From Alphaproteobacteria bacterium MarineAlpha3_Bin4 (GTDB lineage: Bacteria; Pseudomonadota; Alphaproteobacteria; Rhodospirillales; Casp-alpha2), in the NCBI GenBank assembly GCA_002938045.1, contig PTLJ01000001.1, forward strand, positions 1 through 40,326: 40,326 bases of DNA, in the 5' to 3' direction. Positions within the stretch are counted from its first letter, which is position 1, and each line of letters begins with the position of its first letter. The position numbers were made by a program, and so were the translations under genes. The notes under the pieces are model-generated. The model was not told the origin of the DNA. It saw only the letters and a program-made list of their open reading frames with translations, and searched no databases. Shown here in pieces: positions 23,845 to 32,876 of this stretch.

Positions 23845-25146
23845 ATGGCTAAAGCAGCAAAAAGAGCAAAGCGGGCGCCACGCTCGGTTGCCGTTGGTTC
23901 GCCAAAAGTTCCGCAGCACGTCGAGAAAGCCACCCTCGTTAGCCCCAATCCGCGCGTCACCTGGACCCGCTCAGGCCGGGGCCGGCCGACGTTTTGGGGC
24001 TATCGCCGGGAGAATGGCCGCGTCGGCGTCCGCAACCACGTCGTCATCTTGCCTCTGGACGACCTTTCGAACGCCGCCAGCGAGGCGGTGAGCAACAACA
24101 TAAAGGGTACATTAGCGATCCCGCATCCATACGGTCGCCTGCAGTTTGGCGAGGACCTTGAGCTACACTTCCGCACCCTGATCGGCACCGGCGCCAACCC
24201 CAACGTCGCTGCCGTTATAGTCATCGGCATCGAGCCGGCGTGGACGCAACGCGTCGTCGACGGCATCGCCAAGACCGGCAAACCGGTGGCGGGCTTTGCC
24301 ATCGAACAAAACGGCGACCATAAGGTGATCGCTGCGGCTAGCCGTCAAGCCAAGGAGTTCGTTCATTGGGGGTCCGAACTGCAGCGCGAAGAATTCGGCG
24401 TCGACGACCTCTGGGTTTCCGTCAAATGCGGAGAATCAGATACCACATCCGGTCTTGCGTCGAACCCGACGGTCGGCAACTTTATCGACAAGATGGACCG
24501 CTGGGGGGCGACAACCTGCTTCGGTGAGACCTCCGAAATTACCGGAGCCGAAATGGTCTGCGCCACGCGCGGTAAGACCAAGGCGGTGGGCAAAAAATTT
24601 ATGAAGACCTGGCAGGCCTACATGGACGAGGTAATCGAGCCCTATAAGACGTCCGATCTTTCCGATAGTCAGCCGACAAAGGGCAACATCCAGGGTGGAC
24701 TAACGACGATCGAGGAGAAGGCTTTTGGCAACTTGGAGAAGATCGGTAAAAAGGCCAAGTACGTCGACGTGCTGGGTCCGGCGGAACTCCCAAGAAAGGG
24801 CCCTGGGCTCTACTTCATGGACACATCTTCGGCGGCAGCCGAATGCGTGACCCTGCAGGCGGCAGCCGGATTTGCCGTGCACCTGTTCCCGACCGGGCAG
24901 GGCAACATCGTCGGCAACCCGATAGAGCCAGTGATCAAACTGACGGCTAACCCGCGTACCGTGCGGACAATGTCTGAGCATGTCGATTACGACTGCTCGG
25001 GCATCCTACGTCGCGAGCTGAGTCTGGATCAGGCTGGAGACGGCTTAATCGACATCACCATCCGTACCTGCAACGGGCGCCACACAGCGGCGGAGGCGCT
25101 AGGCCATCGGCAATTTGTGTTGACCAAGCTCTATCGAAGCGCCTGA
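23845..25146 (+). CDS. suyB: UxaA-family large subunit, candidate (2R)-sulfolactate sulfo-lyase beta
   Basis: A 433-residue catalytic subunit of the altronate/galactarate dehydratase family. Visible are GRVGVRNHVVILPLDDLSNAA near residue 50, CGESDTTSGLASNPTVG near 200, DLSDSQPTKGNIQGGLTTIEEK near 270 and PTGQGNIVGNP near 350. These regions supply the metal and substrate sites. SuyB carries the same blocks, and the small partner is separate, so sulfolactate is the leading candidate substrate; a sugar acid such as altronate is the alternative. The start is ATG 23845 with GAGG 8 nt upstream; a GTG at 23836 overlapping the small-subunit stop is also open. Confidence 0.62.
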   Translation: MAKAAKRAKRAPRSVAVGSPKVPQHVEKATLVSPNPRVTWTRSGRGRPTFWGYRRENGRVGVRNHVVILPLDDLSNAASEAVSNNIKGTLAIPHPYGRLQFGEDLELHFRTLIGTGANPNVAAVIVIGIEPAWTQRVVDGIAKTGKPVAGFAIEQNGDHKVIAAASRQAKEFVHWGSELQREEFGVDDLWVSVKCGESDTTSGLASNPTVGNFIDKMDRWGATTCFGETSEITGAEMVCATRGKTKAVGKKFMKTWQAYMDEVIEPYKTSDLSDSQPTKGNIQGGLTTIEEKAFGNLEKIGKKAKYVDVLGPAELPRKGPGLYFMDTSSAAAECVTLQAAAGFAVHLFPTGQGNIVGNPIEPVIKLTANPRTVRTMSEHVDYDCSGILRRELSLDQAGDGLIDITIRTCNGRHTAAEALGHRQFVLTKLYRSA

Positions 25147-25151
25147 GGGCC

Positions 25152-26153
25152 GTGCCTAGGAAACACCTTGAGGAGCTCCGTGACCTTGGGGTCCGCGTTC
25201 TGACCGGGGCGCGGACGTCGCCAGAGAACGCGGCATCAGTTGTGGAGGCGTTGATCCGGGCTGAGTCCGACGGCATCGCCAGCCACGGACTATCGCGGCT
25301 GCCGGCCTATGCTGACCAGGCGGAGTTGGGCAAGGTCGATGGCTTCGCGATGCCGGAACTGACCGAGACGGGCAACGCTGCCGTCCGCGTTGATGCCAAG
25401 AACGGCTTCGCCTATCCGGCCGTTCGCATCGGTCTAGAGCGCGTCACCGACATGGTACTGGTAGCCGGATGCGCTGCTGTCGCCATCGGCAGCTCCCACC
25501 ACGCCGGGGTCATCGGCCATCATGTCGAAAGCGTTGCCGAACATGGCTTCACGGCCATGGGCTTCACCAACTCGCCGGCTGCCATCGCACCCGCCGGTGG
25601 TGGCCGGGCCGTCTTTGGCACCAACCCCATCGCCTTTGCCTGTCCGCGTGTCGGTGCCGCGCCGATTGTCATTGATACCTCCTTGAGCCGGGTGGCGCGC
25701 GGCAGGATCAAGCTGGCAGCCGACCGCGGAGAGCCGATCCCGAACAACTGGGCGGTCGATAGGGAAGGCAACCCGACCACCGACGCTATCGCTGCCATGC
25801 AAGGCGCTATGCTTCCCATCGGTGGGCCGAAGGGCTCAGCCTTGGTGCTGATGGTCGAATTGTTGACAGCGGCGATGACTGGCTCCAACGCTGGCTTCCA
25901 GGCCAGCTCGTTCTTCGATGCCGAGGGCCCTCCGCCAGCGATCGGGCAGTTCTTCGTCGTCTTCGACCCGGACGCGTTCTCGGGCGGTGGCTTCAATAAA
26001 GGCGTCGAAGAACTAGTCAGCGCCATCGGCGGACAGTCGGGAACGCGGCTTCCGGGTGAGCGCCGGCTGGAACTGCGCGAACGGGCTGAGAAGGATGGCG
26101 TTGAAATTGCCGACGATCTATGGAAGGAGTTACAGCAACGGGCGGGCGATTAG
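25152..26153 (+). CDS. comC: Malate/L-lactate dehydrogenase (LDH2) family, candidate (R)-sulfolactate dehydrogenase
   Basis: A 333-residue NAD(P)-dependent 2-hydroxyacid dehydrogenase of the LDH2/YlbC fold. Signature parts are ESDGIASHGLSRLPAY near residue 38, the catalytic-histidine region AIGSSHHAGVIGHHVE near 115, FGTNPIAFACP, and PIGGPKGSALVLMVELL followed by SSFFDAEGPPP. The family covers malate, ureidoglycolate, sulfolactate and related dehydrogenases. Placement 5 nt after the SuyB-like gene suggests ComC, which interconverts (R)-sulfolactate and sulfopyruvate. The start is GTG; GAGGG lies only 2 nt before it, so the start is not firm. It ends 9 bp from the convergent transhydrogenase gene. 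Confidence 0.62.
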   Translation: MPRKHLEELRDLGVRVLTGARTSPENAASVVEALIRAESDGIASHGLSRLPAYADQAELGKVDGFAMPELTETGNAAVRVDAKNGFAYPAVRIGLERVTDMVLVAGCAAVAIGSSHHAGVIGHHVESVAEHGFTAMGFTNSPAAIAPAGGGRAVFGTNPIAFACPRVGAAPIVIDTSLSRVARGRIKLAADRGEPIPNNWAVDREGNPTTDAIAAMQGAMLPIGGPKGSALVLMVELLTAAMTGSNAGFQASSFFDAEGPPPAIGQFFVVFDPDAFSGGGFNKGVEELVSAIGGQSGTRLPGERRLELRERAEKDGVEIADDLWKELQQRAGD

Positions 26154-26162
26154 AACTGGCCG

Positions 26163-27470
26163 TTACCAATAGCTCATCGCCCCTTCGAACAAACCGCTAA
26201 GCGTCTCCTTTGAAATCTCGAGCGGGGCGTTGTGCAGCAACCTTTGTTGCGGAAAGGCGCCGTCGGTGAGCGGTACGATGTCGGCGGCGCCGTAGCCCAC
26301 GCCGCCGATACCGTTGGGCATGTCGGTCGCCTTCATCAGATCGATCAGCCGTTCGGACAGCACCTCGCCAGCGTCACCGTCCGAAGCGCCGCGGGTCTCG
26401 GAACCCAGCCACCTGGCTGCTGCTAGGTGGCGGTCCGCGCATGCCGGCGCCGTTAAGCGGAAGACAGCTGGCGCGTTGACGATTACAGACATCCCGTGTG
26501 GGCAGATCGGCGCATCCTTCGGGTAGCCGTCGGGGTAGAAATTACGGACCAGACCGGCGACCGAATAAGACATACCGTGTGGCACGTGGACCCCGGAGTT
26601 GCCGAACGCTATCCCGGCTAATGTCGCCGCCCACATCAGCTGCTCGCGGGCTTCAGTGTCGGTGTCGTCGGTGATCGCGCGAACGAGATACTTGCCGAGT
26701 ATGTTAAGCGCCTCCCGGCAGCCTAAATCGCTCCACGGATTGGCTCCCTGGCCGGCCGGTCGGGCGCTTGGGCGCTTAGGTGCCGGTCGCATCGTGAACG
26801 GCCGCGCGGTATAAGATTCGAGCGCATGGCTCAAGACGTCGAAGACACTCGCCGCGATCACGTTCCTGGGCATGGTATGTGTGCAGGACGGGTCGACCAA
26901 CGCAAGGCTCGGCCGAAGGCAGTTGGAGACGATGCCGGTTTTGGCCTTCATCTCAAGCAGGTCAAATACGGCGATGCCAGTGCATTCGGAACCGGTTCCA
27001 GATGTCGTCGGGCAGGCTATATGGGGTTTCAGGGGCCCCGGGGGTTGCTGGCCGCCGCCAATCGGAGCGTTGACGTAGGTGAGGAAATCGGCGGGATGGG
27101 TGGAATAGAGGTTAGCCGCCTTGGTGGTATCGATAACCGAACCGCCGCCGACCGATATAAAGCCTTCGAAATTGCCCTCGCGGGCAAAGTCGGTCGCGGC
27201 CTTAAAAGATATATCGGTCGGCTCGATTCGGACCTCGTCGTAGAGGGCGACATCGATCCCGGCGTCGGCGAGCGACCTCTTGACGGCAGCGACATGGGGT
27301 GTCGCGGCTAGTTGCCTGTCTGTGAACAATGCAATTCGACCGATACCAAGCGACCTTGCTAAATCGCCTGCTTCACGGAGGCAGTCTTTGCCGAAGGTGA
27401 TGGTATTCGCATTGACGGTGAAGGTGTCTTCCCCGTCTTCCGTCACGGCGTAGTAATGGCAACAGGCCAT
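26163..27470 (-). CDS. Hydroxyacid-oxoacid transhydrogenase (ADHFE1-type iron-containing dehydrogenase)
   Basis: A 435-residue group III alcohol dehydrogenase that aligns along its length with animal ADHFE1. Shared segments include GGGSVIDTTKAANLY, FLTYVNAPIGGGQ, PTTSGTGSECTGIAVFD and the metal-site blocks DVLSHALESYTARP, GVHVPHGMSYSVAGL and CPHGMSV. That enzyme oxidises 4-hydroxybutyrate to succinic semialdehyde while reducing 2-oxoglutarate to D-2-hydroxyglutarate, with no free NAD. The inserted proline-rich strip with PNPWSDLG-like sequence is also shared. The start is ATG 27470, with AAGGA 8 nt upstream. It converges on the LDH2-family gene and diverges from the DadA-like flavoprotein. 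Confidence 0.82.
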   Translation of the reverse strand: MACCHYYAVTEDGEDTFTVNANTITFGKDCLREAGDLARSLGIGRIALFTDRQLAATPHVAAVKRSLADAGIDVALYDEVRIEPTDISFKAATDFAREGNFEGFISVGGGSVIDTTKAANLYSTHPADFLTYVNAPIGGGQQPPGPLKPHIACPTTSGTGSECTGIAVFDLLEMKAKTGIVSNCLRPSLALVDPSCTHTMPRNVIAASVFDVLSHALESYTARPFTMRPAPKRPSARPAGQGANPWSDLGCREALNILGKYLVRAITDDTDTEAREQLMWAATLAGIAFGNSGVHVPHGMSYSVAGLVRNFYPDGYPKDAPICPHGMSVIVNAPAVFRLTAPACADRHLAAARWLGSETRGASDGDAGEVLSERLIDLMKATDMPNGIGGVGYGAADIVPLTDGAFPQQRLLHNAPLEISKETLSGLFEGAMSYW

Positions 27471-27607
27471 CGAGTGTTTCCTTTCGGAACGCAATTCAGC
27501 GGCCACAAAGTGTACTGATTTGACCCGGAAAATAACAGCCGGCCAGACTCATGCTCTCCTTGTCGCGGTGGCGGCAGACTCGCATATTGCTAATCGGGGC
27601 GTCGGCC

Positions 27608-28897
27608 ATGGGGATGGACAGCAGCATGGACAAAGATATTGGATGCGAAACAACTCGCAAGCGCCGTCATGTCACCGTCGTTGGCGCCGGAATCGTCGGC
27701 ATCAATTGCGCCCTTCAGGCAGTTAAATCTGGGCACGTCGTCGTCGTCCTCGATCGGGAAGCACCGGGCCAGGGTTGTTCGTTTGGCAACGCCGGGCTGA
27801 TCGCACGCTCGTCGTTCGTGCCGCTGTCGTCACCCCGGATTCTTGCTGAGGTTCCAAAGTGGTTACTCGATCCACTTGGGCCGCTAGCGATTCGTTGGAC
27901 CTATCTGCCGCGGCTGATCCCGTGGCTGGTCCGATTTGTCCGCGCCGGAAACCTGAAACAGGTGCACCAAACCGCGGCAGCGTTGCAAACGCTTACCGAC
28001 CCTTCGGTCGAACTCTATCAGCAATTGGCGAAGGAGGCCGGGGTGGGTTCGTTAGTGCGCGCGTCCGACTACATCTACGTTTTCGAAACGAAAAAAGCCT
28101 TCGCCAAGGCCGCCTTCGATATGGAGCTGAGGGAACAGCTGGGAGTCCGGGTCGAGCGATTGCGCGGCGGCGAGGTCCGGGACCTGGAGCCTACGCTCGC
28201 CGATCATTTCAAGTTCGCCTACCGGCTCCTGGATCACGGCTTCACGGTCGACCCAGAAGGTTTGGTCAAATCGTTGGCTGACCACTTTCGACGTCTCGGA
28301 GGCGACATCCGCCGTTGCGAGGTTAAAGATGCCGAATTTGGCCCACGGGATGTCACGGCTTTGATTACCGACGACGGCCGCCTCGAGACCGACGTCGTGG
28401 TGCTCGCTGCCGGTGCCTATTCTGGGCCCCTGGCTCGCACGTTCGGTGTGACGGTGCCGCTTGATACGGAGCGCGGCTACCACGTTACGCTTCCCGATCC
28501 CGGCGTCATGCCGAAGCGTCCGGTGATGAGTGGCGAGCGCAAGTTTCTGGTGACGCCGATGGCAATGGGACTCAGGTTTGCTGGCACGGTCGAGTTCGGC
28601 GGCGTCGTTGCGCCAGCTAACTATGCTCGCGCGCGGGCGCTGCTAGCGCTCGGCGGGCACATGTTCCCAGGCATCCGCACCGACGGATACTCCGAATGGA
28701 TGGGACTGAGGCCGACGTTGCCGGACAGTCTACCAGTGATCGGTTCGTCGCCTAAGTTTGACAATGTCATATTTGCCTTCGGCCACCAGCACATAGGCCT
28801 AACCGCAGCGCCAAAGACCGCGCAAATTATCGCTGAACTGATCGATGGTCGCACACCTAACGTTGATATTAGGCCGTTTCGCCCCAATCGCTTTTAG
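27608..28897 (+). CDS. FAD-dependent oxidoreductase, D-amino-acid dehydrogenase (DadA)-like
   Basis: A ~429-residue flavoprotein of the DAO family. The N-terminus has the FAD site VVGAGIVGINCALQAVKSGH, and QGCSFGNAGLIARSSFVPLSSP follows, as in DadA. The C-terminus has GLRPTLPDSLPVIG and FGHQHIGLTAAPKTAQIIAEL, which close the flavin site. It oxidises a D-amino acid or a similar amine, passing electrons to a quinone. The start is uncertain: ATGs at 27551, 27608, 27614 and 27626 are all in frame and none has a good ribosome site. It diverges from the transhydrogenase gene over ~137 bp. Substrate not determined. Confidence 0.83.
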   Translation: MGMDSSMDKDIGCETTRKRRHVTVVGAGIVGINCALQAVKSGHVVVVLDREAPGQGCSFGNAGLIARSSFVPLSSPRILAEVPKWLLDPLGPLAIRWTYLPRLIPWLVRFVRAGNLKQVHQTAAALQTLTDPSVELYQQLAKEAGVGSLVRASDYIYVFETKKAFAKAAFDMELREQLGVRVERLRGGEVRDLEPTLADHFKFAYRLLDHGFTVDPEGLVKSLADHFRRLGGDIRRCEVKDAEFGPRDVTALITDDGRLETDVVVLAAGAYSGPLARTFGVTVPLDTERGYHVTLPDPGVMPKRPVMSGERKFLVTPMAMGLRFAGTVEFGGVVAPANYARARALLALGGHMFPGIRTDGYSEWMGLRPTLPDSLPVIGSSPKFDNVIFAFGHQHIGLTAAPKTAQIIAELIDGRTPNVDIRPFRPNRF

Positions 28898-29254
28898 ACG
28901 CGGCGATTTCATCATGATTGTAAAGGCGGACGATAATCTCGTCGACGACATGGTTCCTCGTCCTGAACGTTGATGCGCTTTCGTCCAGCCAAATGAGCGA
29001 GTCTTGACGGCGTTGGCCGGATCGCTTAATGAATTGCCGGCGAACCCTGGAGTTCATGATCATTTAGATACTTTATGATTAAATTCCACGACACTAGAAA
29101 CCACCCATAATGCGATGAAAAAACAATATTTTTTGAGGCCAGATAGAATTGAAACTCACCTCCCCGACTTGATTGGGCTTCACGAAAGAATCGACCTTTG
29201 ATTTCTTTTGTGGTTTCAGGACTACTTATACCAAACATGACGGAGCTAGAAGCC
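28898..29254. other. Gene-free region before the hopanoid operon
   Basis: 357 bp with no convincing gene. The first half could encode a 64-residue minus-strand peptide (28869-29063) that I do not recognise and that overlaps the DadA-like gene. The second half is markedly A+T rich and contains AAAAAA-CAATA-TTTTTT at 29118-29134. This is a plausible site for the main hpn operon promoter, but no clear -35/-10 pair could be fixed. Confidence 0.45.
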
Positions 29255-29893
29255 ATGTCGGTGTTTCGGACGAAGGGACGGTCAGTAATTGCGCTAATAC
29301 TGTTAGGCGTGTTGCTGGTTGCTGGCGGTGTTCCTGCTCAGGCGGGCGACGAGGAGTTCGGCGCTGAGGCTAAGGCATTTGTCGAGGATATGGCGGTCAA
29401 GGCGATCGCTGAGCTGACTGTATCCGACCTAGACAAAGACAAGCGGCGCAGGCGGTTTCGCGAAATGATGCACGAATACTTTGCCTTTAAGGGCATCGCC
29501 AAGTGGGTGCTTGGTCGCTATTGGCGTAGGGCCACGGAGGTCGAGCGCAAAGAATACCTCGAGCTTTTCGAGCAGCTCATGGTGGCAGTCTACACCGAAC
29601 GGTTCGAGCGCTATTCGGGCGAAACCCTGAGTGTCGAGCGTGCTGAAGTACGTGGCGGCAAGGATGTACTAGTACACTCCAGATTGTTGCGTCCGAACGG
29701 CCTCAAGCCGATCAAAGTCGCCTGGCGCGTGCGTGCCGATGGCCACGTCTATCGCGTCGTCGACATCTTGGTCGAAGGCCTGAGCATGGGCGTGACCCAG
29801 CGGGAGGAATTCGCGTCATTCATACGCCAGAACAATGGCAGAGTGCAAAGCCTGCTTATCGAACTGCGTAAGCGGATCGAAGCGGCGACTTGA
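29255..29893 (+). CDS. hpnM: Hopanoid-associated periplasmic protein HpnM (MlaC/Ttg2D family)
   Basis: A 212-residue exported protein. The signal peptide is clear from this start (basic n-region, hydrophobic ~10-25, ending GVPAQA), and GGAG lies 9 nt before the ATG. The mature part follows the MlaC/toluene-tolerance pattern: KAIAELTVSDLDKDKRRRRFREMM, FKGIAKWVLGRYWRRAT and a final VTQREEFASFIRQNNGRVQSLL segment. MlaC proteins carry phospholipids across the periplasm; HpnM variants occur in hopanoid loci and are thought to help lipid or hopanoid transport. It opens the hpn operon, 33 bp before hpnC. Confidence 0.84.
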   Translation: MSVFRTKGRSVIALILLGVLLVAGGVPAQAGDEEFGAEAKAFVEDMAVKAIAELTVSDLDKDKRRRRFREMMHEYFAFKGIAKWVLGRYWRRATEVERKEYLELFEQLMVAVYTERFERYSGETLSVERAEVRGGKDVLVHSRLLRPNGLKPIKVAWRVRADGHVYRVVDILVEGLSMGVTQREEFASFIRQNNGRVQSLLIELRKRIEAAT

Positions 29894-29926
29894 GGTCCCA
29901 GCAGAGTTCAGTCCCGCGCGATACTG

Positions 29927-30793
29927 ATGACAAATCCTTTTGTCGCCGCTGTCGAGACACCGTCCGGCAAAGACACGGCCTACGAAAACTTTCCGGTCGG
30001 ATCATGGCTGTTGCCGCGCGCGCTTCGGCCGCATATCGCCGTCTTCTATCGGTTCGCCCGGGCGATCGACGATATTGCCGACAATCCGAATCTCCCAGCC
30101 GACGAAAAGCTCGCCCGGTTGAAGCGCTTCGAGGATGTGCTGCTCGGTTGTGAGACCGATAGTCCAGCGTTGGAAACCGTGCACCTGATGCGTCGGAGCC
30201 TGGCCGAAACCGGCGTTCCCGCCCGTCATTGCATCGATCTGATCGCCGCCTTCAAGCAGGATGCGACCAAGCTTCGCTACGCCGATTGGGATGACCTAAT
30301 GGAGTATTGCGTTCTCTCGGCGGCGCCGGTGGGGCGTTATTTGCTCGACCTCCACGGCGGGTCCAGCCACGGCTACGGCCCATCGGACGCGCTCTGCATG
30401 GCGCTGCAAGTGATCAACCACCTGCAGGACTGCAAGGACGATTACCAGACACTGGATCGCGTCTACCTGCCGGCCGATTGGATGGCGGAGGCAGGGGCGA
30501 CGGTCGAGAATCTAGCGGCCGCCGCGTCGAGCACTGCCCTCCGCTCGCTGCTCGATCGCACATTGAATGCGACCGCTGATCTACTCGATAGGTCGCGGTC
30601 GCTGCCCGACGGCCTGAGAAGACGCGGTTTGGCTATGGAATCGGCGGCGATCATCGCTATCGCTGAGCGGTTGATCGAGCAGTTGCGGGTCCGTGACCCG
30701 TTAGGGCCCCGCGTGCAGTTGACCAAGGCCAGTTATCTCTTTTGTTGCATCCGTGGCGCCTTGGCCGCTGGCCTAAGAAGCCGGCTGTCGTGA
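29927..30793 (+). CDS. hpnC: Hydroxysqualene synthase HpnC
   Basis: A 288-residue member of the squalene/phytoene synthase family. Both aspartate-rich motifs are seen: FYRFARAIDDIADNPN near residue 42, and INHLQDCKDDYQTLDRVYLP near 165. In the bacterial three-enzyme route HpnC converts presqualene diphosphate, made by HpnD, to hydroxysqualene. The assignment to HpnC rather than HpnD rests on the NPFV..V..PSGKDTAYENFPVGS opening and on gene order. The TGA overlaps the GTG start of hpnB. Confidence 0.9.
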   Translation: MTNPFVAAVETPSGKDTAYENFPVGSWLLPRALRPHIAVFYRFARAIDDIADNPNLPADEKLARLKRFEDVLLGCETDSPALETVHLMRRSLAETGVPARHCIDLIAAFKQDATKLRYADWDDLMEYCVLSAAPVGRYLLDLHGGSSHGYGPSDALCMALQVINHLQDCKDDYQTLDRVYLPADWMAEAGATVENLAAAASSTALRSLLDRTLNATADLLDRSRSLPDGLRRRGLAMESAAIIAIAERLIEQLRVRDPLGPRVQLTKASYLFCCIRGALAAGLRSRLS

Positions 30794-31950
30794 CCACCGG
30801 TCTGCTCCTCGGCTTCGCTCTAGTGTCCGTGGCAGTGTGGATCGGCTTGCTTCTGTTGCGCGGCGGGTTCTGGCGCTGCGACCAGCGGATCGCACCGGCG
30901 GCGGAGTTCGCCGCTTGGCCTGCAGTGGTCGCCGTGATACCGGCTCGCAACGAGGCTGCGACGATCGGCTTCACCGTCGGTTCGCTGCTAGCGCAGAACT
31001 ACCCGGGCAAAATTCACGTCATCGTCGTCGACGACAATAGCGACGACGACACCGCCACTGCAGCCGGTCGTTCGGACCGATTGACGGTAGTCAAGGGGGA
31101 GCCGCTCGAGCCCGGCTGGACGGGAAAGCTTTGGGCTTTGCAGCAGGGCTTGACGGCAGCCGGGGACACCCTATCCGAGGCTGGCTACGCGTTATTGACG
31201 GACGCCGACATCGAGCACCACCCGGCCAATCTTCGCGAACTGGTCTCGATGGCAGAAAAGGGCGGACTCGATCTTACGTCGTTGATGGTCAAACTGCGCT
31301 GCGAGAGCGGATGGGAGCGGTTGCTAATCCCGGCGTTCGTTTTCTTCTTCCAGAAGCTCTATCCGTTCCCCCGGGTTAACGACCGCAGCCGGCCCGAGGC
31401 TGCTGCTGCTGGCGGCTGCATGCTGGTCCGGCTGTCAGCGCTGGTGGCTGCCGGCGGCATCCAGACGATCAGAGATCGGCTGATCGACGATTGCGCGCTC
31501 GCCACCCTGATCAAGCGCCACGGCCCCATATGGCTCGGTTTGACGGAGCACACCGTGAGCCTGCGCGCTTACGACGATTTAGCGCAAATCTGGCACATGG
31601 TCGCCCGTACCGCCTTCGTACAGCTCAACCACTCTGTGCTTGCGCTGTTCGGCACCGTGCTGGGGATGGTGATTATCTATCTGGTGCCGTCGGTTTCGCT
31701 TTTCGTCGGCGTAATCCTCCGGGATACCGCGCTCAGCTTCGCCGGCGCCGCCGCGATGGGAATAATGACAGCGGCCTACGCGCCGACCCTTCGCCTCTAC
31801 GGCCAGCCGCTTTGGCGTGGGCCATGGTTGCCGGTGGCGGCCGTCTTGTATTTGTTGATAACGGTGTCGTCGGCGATCCGCCATTGGCGCGGTCGGGGTA
31901 GCGCCTGGAAGGGACGGACATATTCCGAAAAAGTGTCGCGGCCAGCGTGA
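30790..31950 (+). CDS. hpnB: Hopene-associated glycosyltransferase HpnB
   Basis: A 386-residue family 2 glycosyltransferase with an N-terminal membrane helix (residues ~3-25) and two or three C-terminal helices (about 270-365). The nucleotide-sugar site is seen in VAVIPARNEAATIG, VVDDNSDDDT and the LLTDADIEHHP acidic motif. It probably transfers a sugar to a hopanoid or related lipid at the inner membrane; the acceptor is unproven. The start is GTG in a GTGA overlap with the hpnC stop. An in-frame ATG at 30742 would overlap hpnC by 52 bp and is less likely. The stop overlaps the possible hpnD GTG. Confidence 0.87.
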   Translation: MTTGLLLGFALVSVAVWIGLLLLRGGFWRCDQRIAPAAEFAAWPAVVAVIPARNEAATIGFTVGSLLAQNYPGKIHVIVVDDNSDDDTATAAGRSDRLTVVKGEPLEPGWTGKLWALQQGLTAAGDTLSEAGYALLTDADIEHHPANLRELVSMAEKGGLDLTSLMVKLRCESGWERLLIPAFVFFFQKLYPFPRVNDRSRPEAAAAGGCMLVRLSALVAAGGIQTIRDRLIDDCALATLIKRHGPIWLGLTEHTVSLRAYDDLAQIWHMVARTAFVQLNHSVLALFGTVLGMVIIYLVPSVSLFVGVILRDTALSFAGAAAMGIMTAAYAPTLRLYGQPLWRGPWLPVAAVLYLLITVSSAIRHWRGRGSAWKGRTYSEKVSRPA

Positions 31951-32873
31951 CGCGCCCTGTTCTGGAGCCGGAGACTGGTGTATCCATGAGCGCCATGAAC
32001 GCCATCGTTAACAAAAAACCCGCAACGGACGCATCTCGTGCCGAGGCTGTGGCCCATGTCGAGGACGTCGTCCGCAGGTCCGGCACGTCGTTCTTCTGGG
32101 CCATGCGGCGGTTGTCGGCCGGCAAACGCCGCGCGATGTACGCTATCTATGCGTTCTGTCGCGAGGTCGACGATATTGCCGACGGCGCCGGAGATCCGGA
32201 CGAGAAACGGGCGCGTCTCGGCCAGTGGCGCGGCGAGATCGAACGCCTGTACGGCGATCGCCCGCACTCGCCAATCGCCCGCGCCTTGGCCGAGACGGTC
32301 GAGCGCTACGGCCTCAGGAAACAGGATTTTCAGGCCATCATCAACGGCATGGAAATGGACACCGGCACCTCGATTCGGTTAGCTGACATGGAGGAACTGA
32401 TCCTTTACTGCGACCGCGTCGCCTGCGCCGTCGGTCGACACTCGATCCGGGTGTTTGGCGTGCCCGAGGCCGACGGCGACGCAATCGCCCAGGCCCTCGG
32501 CCAAGCTCTGCAACTGACCAATATCCTGCGCGATATCCGCGAAGACGCGGAACTCGACCGCCTTTACCTGCCGGCGGACCTGCTGGCCGCCCACGATATT
32601 GATGCCGCCGACGCGACCGCCGTCGTCGACCATCCGCGGCTGCCGCAAGTCTGTGAGCTAATCGCCAACATCGCAGAACGGCGGTTCGAGGAGGCACGGG
32701 CAATGATCGCCACATGCGACCCGGAGCGGATCCGGCCGGCGGTAATGATGATGGAAGTTTATCATCGCATCCTCCACAAGATGACAACGCATGGATGGGT
32801 CCACCACGGCACACGGGTCCGTTTGTCAGCATTGGAGAAACTGTGGGTTGTTTTTCGATACGGGATCCTGTGA
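31947..32873 (+). CDS. hpnD: Presqualene diphosphate synthase HpnD
   Basis: A 308-residue squalene/phytoene-synthase-family enzyme joining two farnesyl diphosphates into presqualene diphosphate. Motifs: RRSGTSFFWAMRRLSAGKRRAMYAIYAFCREVDDIAD near residue 43 (the first Asp motif is at its end) and LTNILRDIREDAELDRLYLP near 190. The start may be GTG 31947, overlapping the hpnB stop as GTGA, or ATG 31986, which has GGAG-like sequence upstream; the first ~25 residues are poorly conserved either way. Its TGA is followed after a single codon by the hpnE start in the same frame. Confidence 0.9.
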   Translation: MTRPVLEPETGVSMSAMNAIVNKKPATDASRAEAVAHVEDVVRRSGTSFFWAMRRLSAGKRRAMYAIYAFCREVDDIADGAGDPDEKRARLGQWRGEIERLYGDRPHSPIARALAETVERYGLRKQDFQAIINGMEMDTGTSIRLADMEELILYCDRVACAVGRHSIRVFGVPEADGDAIAQALGQALQLTNILRDIREDAELDRLYLPADLLAAHDIDAADATAVVDHPRLPQVCELIANIAERRFEEARAMIATCDPERIRPAVMMMEVYHRILHKMTTHGWVHHGTRVRLSALEKLWVVFRYGIL

Positions 32874-32876
32874 ACG

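Noticed and set aside
23555..25146. Calling the pair altronate dehydratase (UxaA)
   Set aside because: UxaA is one fused chain and lies with hexuronate genes. Here the subunits are separate and the neighbour is an LDH2-family dehydrogenase. Not excluded, but less likely.
28869..29256. Small minus-strand frames of 64 and 76 codons before hpnM
   Set aside because: No recognisable domain and no clear ribosome site; one overlaps the DadA-like gene and the other the A+T-rich presumed promoter region.
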